The notes beneath the pieces were generated by a model that was not told where the DNA came from, did not search any database, and worked only from the letters and a program-made list of their open reading frames with translations. A DNA stretch of 64,000 nt from Yersinia aleksiciae. GTDB taxonomy: Bacteria; Pseudomonadota; Gammaproteobacteria; Enterobacterales; Enterobacteriaceae. The stretch covers positions 3,140,073 through 3,204,072 of the forward strand of contig NZ_CP011975.1 of the NCBI RefSeq assembly GCF_001047675.1, given 5' to 3'. Below are positions 20,197 through 28,981 of the stretch, in pieces. Position 1 is the stretch's first letter, and every line of letters starts with the position of its first letter. A program made the position numbers and the translations under genes.

Positions 20197-20354
20197 ATCA
20201 TCCCCTCCGTAAAGTCTTAATTCGGTGTTGATAACACAATGTGAGTAGATTGATAATCATATAAACGCAGAAGCTTACCGTTAACCTAAATAAGCTTGCC
20301 TTGCTATGAATATAAATCATTTCTTCGTTCACCGCGCAACTTTATTACTTAATC

Positions 20355-20708
20355 TTACAATTCGTCAGCAGTTGAAGGTCGATCGTTGTTAATTATATCA
20401 AAGACGATTTTTTCCGGATGTACAATAAATGTTACAGCATTTGTTAGTGACTCTTCAGTGTTGATATCCAGACAGGGGTTAAAGATATGCCACTGATAGC
20501 AGTAACTCATTGAATAGTAGTTCTCTTTCAACTGAGAAATATCAAGGATTTCTAATGAGCCAATGGTGTACCTGGCATTTTCCGAATAATACATTAAGCC
20601 GGAAACTAAACTTCCTTCAATTTCACGGATATTATTGTTGATAATGTGCTTCAGTAATGAAACTGGGTAACACTCTGAGGTGAAGTCGCCAGCTATTTCA
20701 TTGTTCAT
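20355..20708 (-). CDS. Hypothetical protein, 117 residues
   Basis: I do not recognise this protein. It is 117 residues, acidic (several E/D in the C-terminal IINNDRPSTADEL), with no signal peptide or membrane segment and mixed alpha/beta character. GCGGAC stands just upstream of the ATG. It lies 158 bases upstream of ymoB on the same strand and is A/T-rich. Size and acidity are reminiscent of small immunity or regulatory proteins, but nothing in the sequence proves that. Confidence 0.55.
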   Translation of the reverse strand: MNNEIAGDFTSECYPVSLLKHIINNNIREIEGSLVSGLMYYSENARYTIGSLEILDISQLKENYYSMSYCYQWHIFNPCLDINTEESLTNAVTFIVHPEKIVFDIINNDRPSTADEL

Positions 20709-21300
20709 TAATTGTCCGCTTATGATGGTAACATTAATTCATTATTGTATGACCATTGTCGCAAAAAATGCGATGACATTGTGTTTCTGTCGCAACCCGT
20801 ATGATTCAAGTGCAAAAAACCAAACTTAATGCAGTTTTCAACCAATACGGTTAGTTAACAGGTCGTAAGGTTATTTGAGCCATGAACTTTCAATAACGCA
20901 ATTTTGCAATAAAATAACAACCCTTAACGAGGATTTCTCATATTTAGGGTTATTACTCACGATTAGTTTAACAAAACTCTATTAATTTATAATGCGCTAC
21001 GGGTTTGATCAAGAGGAGGGGCCGCTGCATTGCCTGTTTTCTATTGTACTAGTTATCGATTTGAGGACGCTACCGAGTTATTTTGGTACTAGAGTACCAA
21101 AACCCCGCCCGCCATCACCAGTGAAGTATGAGTAAAGAAAGTTTAATTTACTGTAACTAATGATGTAAATACCTGCTGCTTTTCCGCCAGCGGAAGGTCT
21201 ATTTCCGCCTACGAGTTGTGCTGTTCGAGTCACGCCGTTAAGACTTGTTACCTTTGATACTGATTCGCCGGTGATGTTTTCTTGAATTTAGTGCTTACAT
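20709..21300. other. A/T-rich intergenic region between the orphan ORF and the metal transporter operon
   Basis: No supportable gene is seen. It holds two inverted repeats: a perfect 22-bp palindrome at 21081-21102 and TTCCGC-CA-GCGGAA at 21182-21195. The 3' edge abuts the Zur-like box of the next operon. Confidence 0.5.
21081..21102. repeat. Perfect 22-bp palindrome
   Basis: Arms TTTTGGTACT and AGTACCAAAA are perfect inverted copies separated by AG. No adjacent T-tract and no assigned regulator. Confidence 0.8.
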
Positions 21301-21321
21301 GTGATGTTATAATATATCATT
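21301..21321. promoter_or_regulatory. Zur-like box upstream of the metal transporter operon
   Basis: GTGATGTTATAATATATCAT is an A/T-rich near-palindrome matching the enterobacterial Zur consensus (core TGTTATAATATAACA with a few differences). It ends 24 bases before the micro-ORF. Repression by zinc-loaded Zur is inferred from the motif and from the neighbouring L31B/L36B genes. Confidence 0.6.
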
Positions 21322-21344
21322 AAAGCCATCTATCTCTCTCTGAT

Positions 21345-21491
21345 ATGAATAAACATTCTTTGCTAGCTCAGCTGAATTCGTTTCCTACCTGGACGCTGTT
21401 CTCACTTTCTTCATTTCAGCGCATTACTGGGGTCGCCTTACTTTGCCTATTGCTGTGGTGTGCTATTTATTGGGCGAATGTACTTCCATGA
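21345..21491 (+). CDS. Small membrane protein, 48 residues, coupled to the metal ABC transporter
   Basis: A 48-codon ORF starts MNKHSLLAQLNSFPTWTLFS and ends WANVLP. Residues about 29-45 (GVALLCLLLWCAIYWA) form one hydrophobic helix preceded by a basic stretch (FQRITG), giving a likely single-pass membrane protein with N-in topology. Its TGA overlaps the ATG of the ATPase gene in ATGA, the same overlap used between ATPase and permease, which argues that it is a translated operon member. The Zur-like box is just upstream. No strong Shine-Dalgarno is visible. I do not recognise the family. Confidence 0.65.
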   Translation: MNKHSLLAQLNSFPTWTLFSLSSFQRITGVALLCLLLWCAIYWANVLP

Positions 21492-22225
21492 TAAATTTGA
21501 GAAAAATTGAAATCGGATATGATCGAAATCCACTGACGCCGCCCATTGATGGCTGTTTTTCCGCAGGCTCCCTCACTGCCATTATTGGTGCAAATGGGGC
21601 GGGTAAATCCACGTTGCTTAAAACACTGGCGGGCTTACAACCAGTAGTGACCGGGCAAGTAGCCTTTACTGGAGGGCAAGTCCCCCAAATGGCCTACCTT
21701 CCCCAACAGGCCGAATTGGATAAACAGTTCCCGATCGCGGTTCAGGATGTGGTCGCGATGGGATGTTGGCCGCAAAGTGGGCTACTCGGCGGGATAAATA
21801 ATCAATCACGCCAACGAATAAAACAGGCACTTAATATGGTCGGTATGCAGGATATGGCGCGCCAGCCTGTAGGTGAGCTTTCCGGCGGTCAGTTGCAAAG
21901 AGTGTTGTTTGCTCGCCTTTGGGTGCAGCAAGCACAGCTGATTTTGTTGGATGAGCCTTTTACCGGTATTGACAGCCAAACGGTGCGGCTTCTCCTCGAC
22001 GTTATTCACCAGCTACACCATGAGGGCCGAACCATTATTGCGGTCTTGCACGATATGTCGATGGTCGCTGAGCACTTCCCCGACGCATTGTGGCTAACCC
22101 CGCAGGACTACTGTTGGCAGCAATCGGATCTGGTTTTAGCCGAATTGCATCGTTCACACAGCGCGTCTTGCGCGCTTGCCTCTGCGCAACAACAGCCCGA
22201 ACGCCTGAGGATGATCAACTTATGA
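21488..22225 (+). CDS. Metal (probably zinc) ABC transporter ATPase
   Basis: A 245-residue ATPase of the ZnuC/manganese-zinc type. Walker A is GANGAGKST, the signature LSGGQLQRV and Walker B LILLDEPF. The ATG at 21488 (MINLRKIEIGY) is chosen because it overlaps the stop of the small upstream ORF in ATGA and fits the family N-terminus; an in-frame extension to 21443 would overlap that ORF. The permease start overlaps its stop in the same manner. The adjacent A-I type binding protein and Zur-like box suggest zinc. It is additional to, not the same as, the usual znuCB locus. Confidence 0.88.
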   Translation: MINLRKIEIGYDRNPLTPPIDGCFSAGSLTAIIGANGAGKSTLLKTLAGLQPVVTGQVAFTGGQVPQMAYLPQQAELDKQFPIAVQDVVAMGCWPQSGLLGGINNQSRQRIKQALNMVGMQDMARQPVGELSGGQLQRVLFARLWVQQAQLILLDEPFTGIDSQTVRLLLDVIHQLHHEGRTIIAVLHDMSMVAEHFPDALWLTPQDYCWQQSDLVLAELHRSHSASCALASAQQQPERLRMINL

Positions 22226-23079
22226 CATTGGTCCATTTACTCGTTGATCCTTTTATGGATTTTGGCTTTATGCGGCGGGCATTGGTGGCTTGTCTGGCGC
22301 TTTCGCTCAGTTCTGCCCCTTTAGGCGTTTTCTTATTATTACGACGAATGAGTTTAGTGGGTGATGCTTTGTCTCACGCGGTATTACCGGGGGCGGCGGT
22401 GGGTTACTTGATTTCTGGGATGTCACTGGTTGCGATGGGGGTTGGTGGTTTTATTGCCGGATTGGCGGTTGCTGTGATGTCGGGGTGGGTCAGCCGACGA
22501 ACACTATTAAAAGAAGATGCCAGCTTTGCCGGCTTCTATCTGGGTTCGCTGGCGTTAGGGGTGACGTTGGTCTCACTCCGAGGTTCCAGCATGGACCTGC
22601 TCCATGTGTTATTCGGCTCTATTTTGGCGGTTGATACCCACGCCATGACTATGGTGGGTGTCATCACCACATGCTCGATGCTGGCGTTAGCGGCTATTTA
22701 TCGTGCGCTGGTAGTCGAATCTTTCGATCCTGTCTTTCTGCGAGTCAGCATGGGCCGCTGGTTGATGGTAGTGCACGCGCTGTTTTTGTCGTTAGTGGTG
22801 CTCAACCTGGTGGCGGGCTTTCAGATCCTCGGCACTCTGATGTCGGTCGGGCTGATGATGTTACCTGCCGCCAGCGCCCGCTTTTGGGCTAAAAATTTGC
22901 CCCATACACTGGGTATCGCCATGGTGATCGGCATGGTTGCCAGCCTCGTTGGCTTGCTGTGGTCCTATTACGCCTCGTTGCCTGCCGGTCCGGCGATTGT
23001 CCTTAGCGCCAGCCTGATTTTCTTTTTATCTATCTTATTTGGAACGCGTGGTGGCGTTTTAGTCACCGCGCGCCGTTAA
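22222..23079 (+). CDS. Metal ABC transporter permease (ABC-3 family)
   Basis: A 285-residue inner-membrane permease of the ZnuB/ABC-3 family with about 8-9 hydrophobic segments. The conserved segment LVGDALSHAVLPG is near residue 48, and GFQILGTLMSVGLMMLPAASA is the ABC-3 hallmark in the C-terminal half. The ATG at 22222 overlaps the ATPase stop (ATGA). A longer in-frame start at 22090 lies inside the ATPase gene and is rejected. It provides the channel for the adjacent ATPase and binding protein. Confidence 0.9.
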   Translation: MTLVHLLVDPFMDFGFMRRALVACLALSLSSAPLGVFLLLRRMSLVGDALSHAVLPGAAVGYLISGMSLVAMGVGGFIAGLAVAVMSGWVSRRTLLKEDASFAGFYLGSLALGVTLVSLRGSSMDLLHVLFGSILAVDTHAMTMVGVITTCSMLALAAIYRALVVESFDPVFLRVSMGRWLMVVHALFLSLVVLNLVAGFQILGTLMSVGLMMLPAASARFWAKNLPHTLGIAMVIGMVASLVGLLWSYYASLPAGPAIVLSASLIFFLSILFGTRGGVLVTARR

Positions 23080-23108
23080 GCAGTGCCTGTTTAATAAAGG
23101 AGAGTTAA

Positions 23109-23987
23109 ATGAAGCGTTTATCAATTAGTTTGGCGGTGGCTGCCCTGCTGTCAAGCCCAGTAGCGATGGCAAAAACCGTTGAAGCGGTTGCCAGTTTTTC
23201 TATTTTGGGTGACATCGTTCAGCAGGTGGGAGGTGATCATGTCAATGTGATTACCTTAGTCGGGCCGAATGGTGATCCCCATGGCTTCGAACCCACGCCG
23301 AAAAATAGCAAACAGTTGTCCAAAGCAGATGTGGTGTTTGTCAGTGGGTTAGGGCTGGAAGGGTGGTTGGAGCGGCTGATCAGCGCCTCTGGTTATAAAG
23401 GGCAAGTCGTTATTGCCTCTACCGGAGTGGATACCCGTAAAATGGATGAGGAAGGTAAGATGGTGACTGATCCCCATGCATGGAACAGCATGGCGAATGG
23501 CATTAAATATGCTAACAACGTGATGAATGCATTGATTGTCGCTGATCCGGAAGATGCGGATTATTTCCGCAAGCGGGGTGGGGAATATATCCAGCAATTG
23601 GAAAAACTGGATGCCTATGCCAAAGCGCAGTTTGCCGCGATCCCTGCAGGGCAGCGCAAAGTCCTGACCAGCCATGATGCTTTCGGTTATTTTAGCCAGG
23701 AATATGGGGTTAAATTCTTGTCGCCAGTCGGTTTTTCAACTGAGTCTGAAGCCAGTGCTAGTGGTGTGGCGGCGTTGATTAACCAAATCAAGCAAGAGAA
23801 AATAAAAGCCTATTTTATTGAGAATCAGACGGATCCACGTTTGGTCAAACAGATTGCCGCAGCCAGTGGTGCTAAAGCTGGGGGCGAACTCTACCCAGAA
23901 GCATTGTCTCCCGTTGGCGGCCCGGCAGCGACTTACGCCGAAGCTTTCAAACACAATGTCGATGCCATTGTAGGTAGCATGAAATAA
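23109..23987 (+). CDS. Metal ABC transporter substrate-binding protein (cluster A-I)
   Basis: A 292-residue periplasmic binding protein with a signal peptide (MKRLSISLAVAALLSSPVAMA). Metal-ligand histidines fall in DPHGFEPTP, TDPHAW and TSHDAFGYF, with an acidic ligand expected near LYPEAL. That is the Zn/Mn-binding pattern of the A-I cluster. The His-rich loop typical of ZnuA is absent. AAGGAGAG precedes the ATG. Zinc is favoured over manganese because of the Zur-like box and the zinc-stress ribosomal genes next door; binding would decide. Confidence 0.88.
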   Translation: MKRLSISLAVAALLSSPVAMAKTVEAVASFSILGDIVQQVGGDHVNVITLVGPNGDPHGFEPTPKNSKQLSKADVVFVSGLGLEGWLERLISASGYKGQVVIASTGVDTRKMDEEGKMVTDPHAWNSMANGIKYANNVMNALIVADPEDADYFRKRGGEYIQQLEKLDAYAKAQFAAIPAGQRKVLTSHDAFGYFSQEYGVKFLSPVGFSTESEASASGVAALINQIKQEKIKAYFIENQTDPRLVKQIAAASGAKAGGELYPEALSPVGGPAATYAEAFKHNVDAIVGSMK

Positions 23988-24006
23988 TTGTAGGTAGCAT
24001 GAAATA
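23967..24006. repeat. 20-bp perfect tandem duplication across the stop codon
   Basis: ATTGTAGGTAGCATGAAATA occurs twice back to back (23967-23986 and 23987-24006). The first copy encodes the protein end IVGSMK and the stop; the second is noncoding. Confidence 0.95.
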
Positions 24007-24105
24007 ACTGCTGCAAAAAACAGAGTTGCCGTAAATAGTGCTCAACCTCTGATTGTTAGCGGAGGTTGAGCCCGCAATCCCTTTATGACAGGTTTATCGT
24101 CAGCG

Positions 24106-24138
24106 AAAAAAAAGCCCCGTTGGGCAGCAACTGGGCTT
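24106..24138 (-). terminator. Intrinsic terminator of rpmE2-rpmJ2
   Basis: On the minus strand AGCCCAGTTG pairs with CAACGGGGCT (one mismatch) and is followed by a run of T. It lies about 30 bases after the rpmJ2 stop. A separate 10-bp hairpin at 24040-24071 (GCTCAACCTC/GAGGTTGAGC) ends the plus-strand transporter operon. Confidence 0.75.
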
Positions 24139-24166
24139 TTCACTACAGGTGATACCGAACTCATTG

Positions 24167-24310
24167 TTAACGCTTCTTATGGGTTCCGCCTTGAACCGCT
24201 TTAAAACGAGGATTACTTTTACAAATCACATACACCCGACCACGGCGACGGACGATTTTGCAATCTGGATGACGATTTTTTGCTGAACGTAATGAACTCA
24301 ATACTTGCAT
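24167..24310 (-). CDS. rpmJ2: Ribosomal protein L36, type B (zinc-free)
   Basis: A 47-residue L36 paralogue ([20 protein letters not shown] and the C-terminal GGTHKKR). The zinc-ribbon Cys/His set of the standard L36 is incomplete, the hallmark of the type B (YkgO-like) form. It replaces zinc-bound L36 under zinc starvation, sparing zinc. It starts 15 bases after the L31B stop, in one operon with it. It was found by translating the minus strand between 24167 and 24310. Confidence 0.95.
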
Positions 24311-24325
24311 GATTAACTCTCAGAA

Positions 24326-24586
24326 TTAGCTGGCTTTTTTGGTCAAGAAACTGCCGAAACGCTGTTGGAAACGGGCGGTGCTGCCCTCTTTGGAGAACTC
24401 TTTCTGTTTACCGGTGTAATACGGATGCGAAGCCGAAGAGATATCCAACGTGACATAAGGATAGGTCTGACCATCACGTTCAATCGTGCGTGTGGTGGCA
24501 ATGGTTGAACCTACAGTGAAATAGGTATCTGCACTGGTATCGTGGAAGACCACGGTCCGATAGTTTGGATGAATGCCAGGTTTCAT
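24326..24586 (-). CDS. rpmE2: Ribosomal protein L31, type B (zinc-free)
   Basis: An 86-residue L31 paralogue ([20 protein letters not shown], then [12 protein letters not shown] and RFQQRFG). The CxxC zinc-binding pairs of canonical L31 are absent. In E. coli the equivalent YkgM is repressed by Zur and displaces zinc-containing L31 when zinc is scarce. A near-perfect Zur palindrome stands 11-34 bases upstream of the ATG, and L36B follows. Confidence 0.97.
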   Translation of the reverse strand: MKPGIHPNYRTVVFHDTSADTYFTVGSTIATTRTIERDGQTYPYVTLDISSASHPYYTGKQKEFSKEGSTARFQQRFGSFLTKKAS

Positions 24587-24596
24587 AGAAGCTCCA

Positions 24597-24620
24597 ATTG
24601 TTATGTTATATCATAACAAT
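24597..24620. promoter_or_regulatory. Zur box of rpmE2-rpmJ2
   Basis: A 24-bp palindrome with perfect 9-bp arms ATTGTTATG and CATAACAAT around TTATAT. It matches the enterobacterial Zur operator and lies right upstream of the L31B start on the minus strand. Confidence 0.85.
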
Positions 24621-24660
24621 AATTATGCGCCTTTCATTTTCCTGTTTCAAGATCCGAATG

Positions 24661-24690
24661 AAAAAAAACCCGCAAACTGGAGTTCGCGGG
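24661..24690 (-). terminator. Intrinsic terminator of the yhf operon
   Basis: On the minus strand ACCCGCGAAC pairs with GTTTGCGGGT (one G-U) around TCCA and is followed by seven T. It lies 36 bases past the yhfT stop. Confidence 0.88.
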
Positions 24691-24725
24691 TCTTTCTTCA
24701 TTAATTGCTAGCGGGTCATTAGAGG

Positions 24726-26009
24726 TTAGGCGACGACGTGCAATCCAAGAACTGCAAAAACATTCGCTAAGATCCCGACGATAATCGCCGCAATCGGGCC
24801 TGCGGCCAGCTTCATTACCGGACGCCCACAAATTTCATTGAGGATATATAAGCTGACAACCAGGAAAATACCGGTGCCTGGCCAGATCTGATTTGCCGCA
24901 TTTACCCCACCGACCAACAGCGCAATTTCCAGAATTTGCGTCATGGCGGTACGGATATTGTCACCGGACATTTTCAATGAGGGGAAGCGGTTCATCACCT
25001 TGCCGATTCGGCTCAGGCTGGTGATCTCGACCCCCATGGCACTGGCACCGAGGATGCCTGCAACCACTGGATTCGGTGCCAGATAGCCCAATCCGAGGAA
25101 CCAGTCACACCAGCCGTTAGTACCATAAACGCCACTTATCATCGCGGTGGTAATAATCAGCGGCATAAAGGCAAGGGCTTGCACGATTGCCACGATAGCC
25201 GCAGAGGTAATTTGCCCTTTACCGAGCAGTGCCGCAGCGATGGGTTCACCGGCGATCCAGTGATAGTGCGCGGTAATGGCGATCAACGCTGCCATTGGCA
25301 GCAGGTAAATGGCGTTTTTCCGAATGCGCTTAATATTATCGTCAAACAGGCTGTGCTCCATCTCCTCGCCGTGGCGTTTATCACGAGATGCGAAAAACAG
25401 CAGGCAAATCATGCCGAACAGCATTGCAATGCCTTCAGGGCTAAGTGCGACTTCATTACCGGCAATGGTGACTGGGTTAATACGTTCAACCACCACCCTG
25501 GCCAAGAAGGCGATAATGATGGTAATTAAGCCCGCTTTCTTACCGAACTGATAACCTACAGCAATGGCAGGGAAGGCCACAAAAGCATAGATTATCGGAT
25601 CACCCACGGATGCCAGCGCATCAAGGAAATTAACCGGCAGATAGGTGAAGCCTTTAATCAGCCCATCCAGAGCAATGGTGACCAGTGCGCCATAAACAGC
25701 ACCAATTAATACCGCCAACTTAGTATTATTCAGTGACACCCCAATAATATCAGCGGTCAATAACACGATATGAATAACAATAACCCCGGTCGCCAAAGTG
25801 ATCGGCATGGCAAAACCGGTAATAAAACCAATGCTGATAGCAAAAGAGATCCCTGCCAGCTCTTTTCGGCTCATATTGCCGTTCATAAACTCCGGCATAA
25901 TAGGCCGTAATCCATCGTGGTAAACCGCAATGGACTTATTGGCAAGAAAGGTGGCATAACCGCCCATTAGCGAAAAAAGAATAATCTTGATGAAATTAAA
26001 TGATTCCAT
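24726..26009 (-). CDS. yhfT: YhfT-family membrane transporter
   Basis: A 427-residue polytopic inner-membrane protein with about 11-12 hydrophobic segments and few soluble loops (one at about 210-230, SRDKRHGEEMEHSLFDDN). It matches YhfT of the E. coli yhf operon, a predicted transporter of unknown substrate. It is the last gene of a five-gene operon here (yhfY-X-W-U-T). With a phosphopentomutase-like and a racemase-like enzyme upstream, uptake of a sugar phosphate or amino-sugar compound is possible but unproven. Confidence 0.88.
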   Translation of the reverse strand: MESFNFIKIILFSLMGGYATFLANKSIAVYHDGLRPIMPEFMNGNMSRKELAGISFAISIGFITGFAMPITLATGVIVIHIVLLTADIIGVSLNNTKLAVLIGAVYGALVTIALDGLIKGFTYLPVNFLDALASVGDPIIYAFVAFPAIAVGYQFGKKAGLITIIIAFLARVVVERINPVTIAGNEVALSPEGIAMLFGMICLLFFASRDKRHGEEMEHSLFDDNIKRIRKNAIYLLPMAALIAITAHYHWIAGEPIAAALLGKGQITSAAIVAIVQALAFMPLIITTAMISGVYGTNGWCDWFLGLGYLAPNPVVAGILGASAMGVEITSLSRIGKVMNRFPSLKMSGDNIRTAMTQILEIALLVGGVNAANQIWPGTGIFLVVSLYILNEICGRPVMKLAAGPIAAIIVGILANVFAVLGLHVVA

Positions 26010-26065
26010 ATCACTCCCCTATCGGGACCAGCAGGCCCCAAGCTAATTTGTTTATTATTTATGGA

Positions 26066-26431
26066 TTATTTGTCGGCCAATAAAACGGCGCACAACGCTT
26101 TTACTGAGTTTTCAACACGATCATTGGTAAACCCAAATGCTTTTTTACCTTGCTCAATCAATTGGCTGACATTAGCCTCTGAGGGCTGAGTCAGGGCATT
26201 GGCGATGGTGGCACATTTGTCGCGGCCAATCAGGGCATAGGCCATGGCCAGTGCGCCCCCAGCGCCGCTTTGACAGGCCCCAACGTAATAGTCGAAACTG
26301 CCATTTTTTACTTTCATGGCGGCGTCCATGTCGGTAAATATTTCAGACGAGACTTTCCCTGCACCGTATTTGACTAAACACTCTTGTATTTCATTTTTAT
26401 TAAGCTGCCCACCAATCGCTATTTTAAGCAT
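26066..26431 (-). CDS. yhfU: YhfU family protein (DUF2620)
   Basis: A 121-residue protein matching YhfU (DUF2620), with the conserved run DMDAAMKVK followed by DYYVGACQSGAGGALAMA. That glycine-rich segment resembles a nucleotide or phosphate-binding loop. The Met at 26431 (MLKIAIGGQL) fits the E. coli N-terminus; an in-frame ATG five codons earlier (MGKTEM) is possible. It sits between yhfW and yhfT. Function unknown. Confidence 0.82.
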   Translation of the reverse strand: MLKIAIGGQLNKNEIQECLVKYGAGKVSSEIFTDMDAAMKVKNGSFDYYVGACQSGAGGALAMAYALIGRDKCATIANALTQPSEANVSQLIEQGKKAFGFTNDRVENSVKALCAVLLADK

Positions 26432-26480
26432 TTCTGTTTTTCCCATTTCTAATATTTATGAATGGCCTGTATATATTCCA

Positions 26481-27746
26481 TTATTGGCTGGCACTCATGA
26501 GTTGCTGCCAGAAGGAGTGGCCGTTTTGTGGTGCCGGAGCAGCAAAGAATTCGCAGACGGTCGCGCCGACATCAGACATCGTTTCGCGGATACCAAGACG
26601 GATGGCTTGCTGCTGCGTATTCGTCACCCCTGCATGGTAAACCAGCAGGGGAACTTGTTCTCGCGTGTGTTTACTGTGGCCGATCGTGGGATCATTACCG
26701 TGGTCAGCCATGACGACCAGACAATCACCGGTTACCATGGCAGCCGTAATTTTGCCTAACATGTTATCGACCAATTGCAGGCGTTCTGCATAGCGTTCTA
26801 CATCTTGCCCGTGGCCCGCGAGGTCAGTTTCCTGAATATTGGTGCAGATAAAGGCACTGCCTGTGCGTTGAACTTCTGCCAATGTGATATCCAAAATAGT
26901 TTGTGAGTCAACTAATTGCTGATAGTTTCGCCCTGTGGGATTAGCCACGATATCGGCAACTTTGCCGACCAAGATCGTTGGGATACGCACTTTCTTAAGC
27001 TGATAAGGAGCCTGTACTTCTGCATCGACACCATAGCCCAGATGAATAACCTGAAAACCATTGTCGTAAACACCGGATTTCGGGCTATTAATGCCGATGT
27101 ATTGCTGTTGCTTTACTTCAGCCGCGCTTACGATTTTATGGCTATCCGTGAGTTGCCCACCATAAGCGATAACGCGGTTCACGGCGACACAACTGCGAAC
27201 TATCCGGCCAATCTTCTCAACCAACTCAAAATCAACGACACTTAAATTAGCACAAATATTAAAAACTTGGCCTAAATCTGCTTCAAGATTATCACCAATT
27301 GCCACTGCGTCATTGACCCAGAGAAATTGCAGGTCACTGTTATCTTCAGGCGCACCGCGCTGTTCAACTTGATAGCCCTGTTGACGCAATGCATCAGCCA
27401 CACGCGATTTTACGCTGGAAAAAGGCATAGATAATGGCGAACGGGGCAGGGTGCCCATGATCTCCTGATGACCCATAAATGTGTCGCCGCCTTCATGTTG
27501 CAACAGGGCGACGCCAAAACTGGCTTGTGCACTCTCTTGCATGACGCTCTCCTTGAAATCCGGCGAGCCGATATGCAGCGCATTGAGCAACCCCATCTTC
27601 TCCAACTGTGGCAAACGCATTCCCGGATAAGTTTGCAAAATATGGGCGCAGGTATTGGCAGTGATATCCTGTGGGCGGACTTCAGCAACATCCGGCATGG
27701 CGCCTACGCCAAAGCTGTCGATGACCAGTACGATAAATTTACTCAT
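26481..27746 (-). CDS. yhfW: YhfW, phosphopentomutase-like metalloenzyme
   Basis: A 421-residue alkaline-phosphatase-superfamily protein of the phosphopentomutase (DeoB) type. The N-terminal metal site is [14 protein letters not shown], with a second site [13 protein letters not shown] and [23 protein letters not shown] near the C-terminus. YhfW is the DeoB-like member of the yhf operon; its substrate is not established. Its start overlaps the yhfX stop by 4 bases (ATGA), so the two are translationally coupled. Confidence 0.9.
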   Translation of the reverse strand: MSKFIVLVIDSFGVGAMPDVAEVRPQDITANTCAHILQTYPGMRLPQLEKMGLLNALHIGSPDFKESVMQESAQASFGVALLQHEGGDTFMGHQEIMGTLPRSPLSMPFSSVKSRVADALRQQGYQVEQRGAPEDNSDLQFLWVNDAVAIGDNLEADLGQVFNICANLSVVDFELVEKIGRIVRSCVAVNRVIAYGGQLTDSHKIVSAAEVKQQQYIGINSPKSGVYDNGFQVIHLGYGVDAEVQAPYQLKKVRIPTILVGKVADIVANPTGRNYQQLVDSQTILDITLAEVQRTGSAFICTNIQETDLAGHGQDVERYAERLQLVDNMLGKITAAMVTGDCLVVMADHGNDPTIGHSKHTREQVPLLVYHAGVTNTQQQAIRLGIRETMSDVGATVCEFFAAPAPQNGHSFWQQLMSASQ

Positions 27747-28918
27747 AACCCCTCCTGTTCGGTGGGCGTGGGGATGGTATTACCCTGACTATCATAAATT
27801 CCGAGCAATCTAGGCTGGCCTGAATGAATCCCTGCAACCAGTGCCACATCACTGCGGGTGACAAAAATTTGGGTACGAAAACACATCACCACCGGGCAGC
27901 CGACGGCGAAGGGGTCAGTGAGACTGAGGGTGTAGTCGATGCTATCAGCCGCCGGGCTCAGAACTTTGCTCGAATGCCACTGCTGGTCATGTACCAATGC
28001 GTGACTCAAATGGCCGCGTCGATAGTATCCGCCACCGTAGCAATAGCTCCGGCCCTGATGATGATGGGAAATCTCAGTCAAATAGAGCATGGCGACATGC
28101 TCAGGTTGTTCACCCTGTTGATTGGATGGCATGGTGCCAGTCAATGAGTGTCCCGGTTCTGCATGAGTCACGCCATAACGTGCTAGCAACGGAATACTTT
28201 CGACGCAAGTTGCGGAAGGGCCATTGACCTGTTCCACATGAATACCTTCACGCTCAAGAATACTTTTTGCCTCAATGAGCGTACTGAGGTTCGGGCTGGG
28301 TAATGTCTTTCCTTTTTCGCTATCAAAAAGCATACAAGGGAAATGTGTCACGCCAACCAGACGGACACCGGCTAAGGCTTTTATTTCCTTTATCGTGATG
28401 GGCAGCTCATCCAGGGTGAATCCAGCTTCTTGCCCTGGATAGACAAGGTCATTGGGGTGCCACACTTTTAGCAGTAATGCCTGTTCTGTCCCTTGGCGCA
28501 GGGCGGCTTCGGCGATTTCTCGTGCTTTGGCGATGCTGTAGACCGTGATGACTTCTGGCTGACGGGAGACAACTTCATCCACCATGCCACTGGGGATTTG
28601 CACCAGATGACCCACGTGGGCGACGGGTAAATCATGCTGATAGAGCTGACGCACCTCTTTGAAGTCCACGGCCACGATACCTTGATAACCGCACTCCAAT
28701 AGCAGCTTGCAAAGCAGCGGGTTTCGACCAAACTGTTTGCTCATGAGATAAAGTGTAATGCCATGGCGGGCGGCAGTTTCCAGTAATAAGCTTGCATTTT
28801 GTCTGACTTGGTCAACATCAATAACGTAGCTGTCAGGTTTTATCGCCCCTTGCTGCCACAATAAAAGAGTGGCTTCCACTAGTGCTGGATTCTGTTTTTG
28901 TAACGCTTTCAGTAGCAT
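27743..28918 (-). CDS. yhfX: YhfX, alanine racemase-like PLP protein
   Basis: A 391-residue fold-type III PLP enzyme of the alanine-racemase N-terminal barrel type. The PLP lysine is expected in [12 protein letters not shown] at about residues 56-67. The stop overlaps the yhfW start in ATGA. The reaction is not known; members are annotated as amino acid racemases by fold only. It follows yhfY in the operon. Confidence 0.88.
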   Translation of the reverse strand: MLLKALQKQNPALVEATLLLWQQGAIKPDSYVIDVDQVRQNASLLLETAARHGITLYLMSKQFGRNPLLCKLLLECGYQGIVAVDFKEVRQLYQHDLPVAHVGHLVQIPSGMVDEVVSRQPEVITVYSIAKAREIAEAALRQGTEQALLLKVWHPNDLVYPGQEAGFTLDELPITIKEIKALAGVRLVGVTHFPCMLFDSEKGKTLPSPNLSTLIEAKSILEREGIHVEQVNGPSATCVESIPLLARYGVTHAEPGHSLTGTMPSNQQGEQPEHVAMLYLTEISHHHQGRSYCYGGGYYRRGHLSHALVHDQQWHSSKVLSPAADSIDYTLSLTDPFAVGCPVVMCFRTQIFVTRSDVALVAGIHSGQPRLLGIYDSQGNTIPTPTEQEGL

Positions 28919-28981
28919 TTTAGATCCTTAAATCACGGCATAATTTTCATTTTTTTGAATATTTATCTTATGGAAATACGA

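Noticed and set aside
25179..25551. ORFs of 80-116 codons on the plus strand inside yhfT
   Set aside because: Antisense shadows of a gene with clear membrane-protein coding character on the minus strand.
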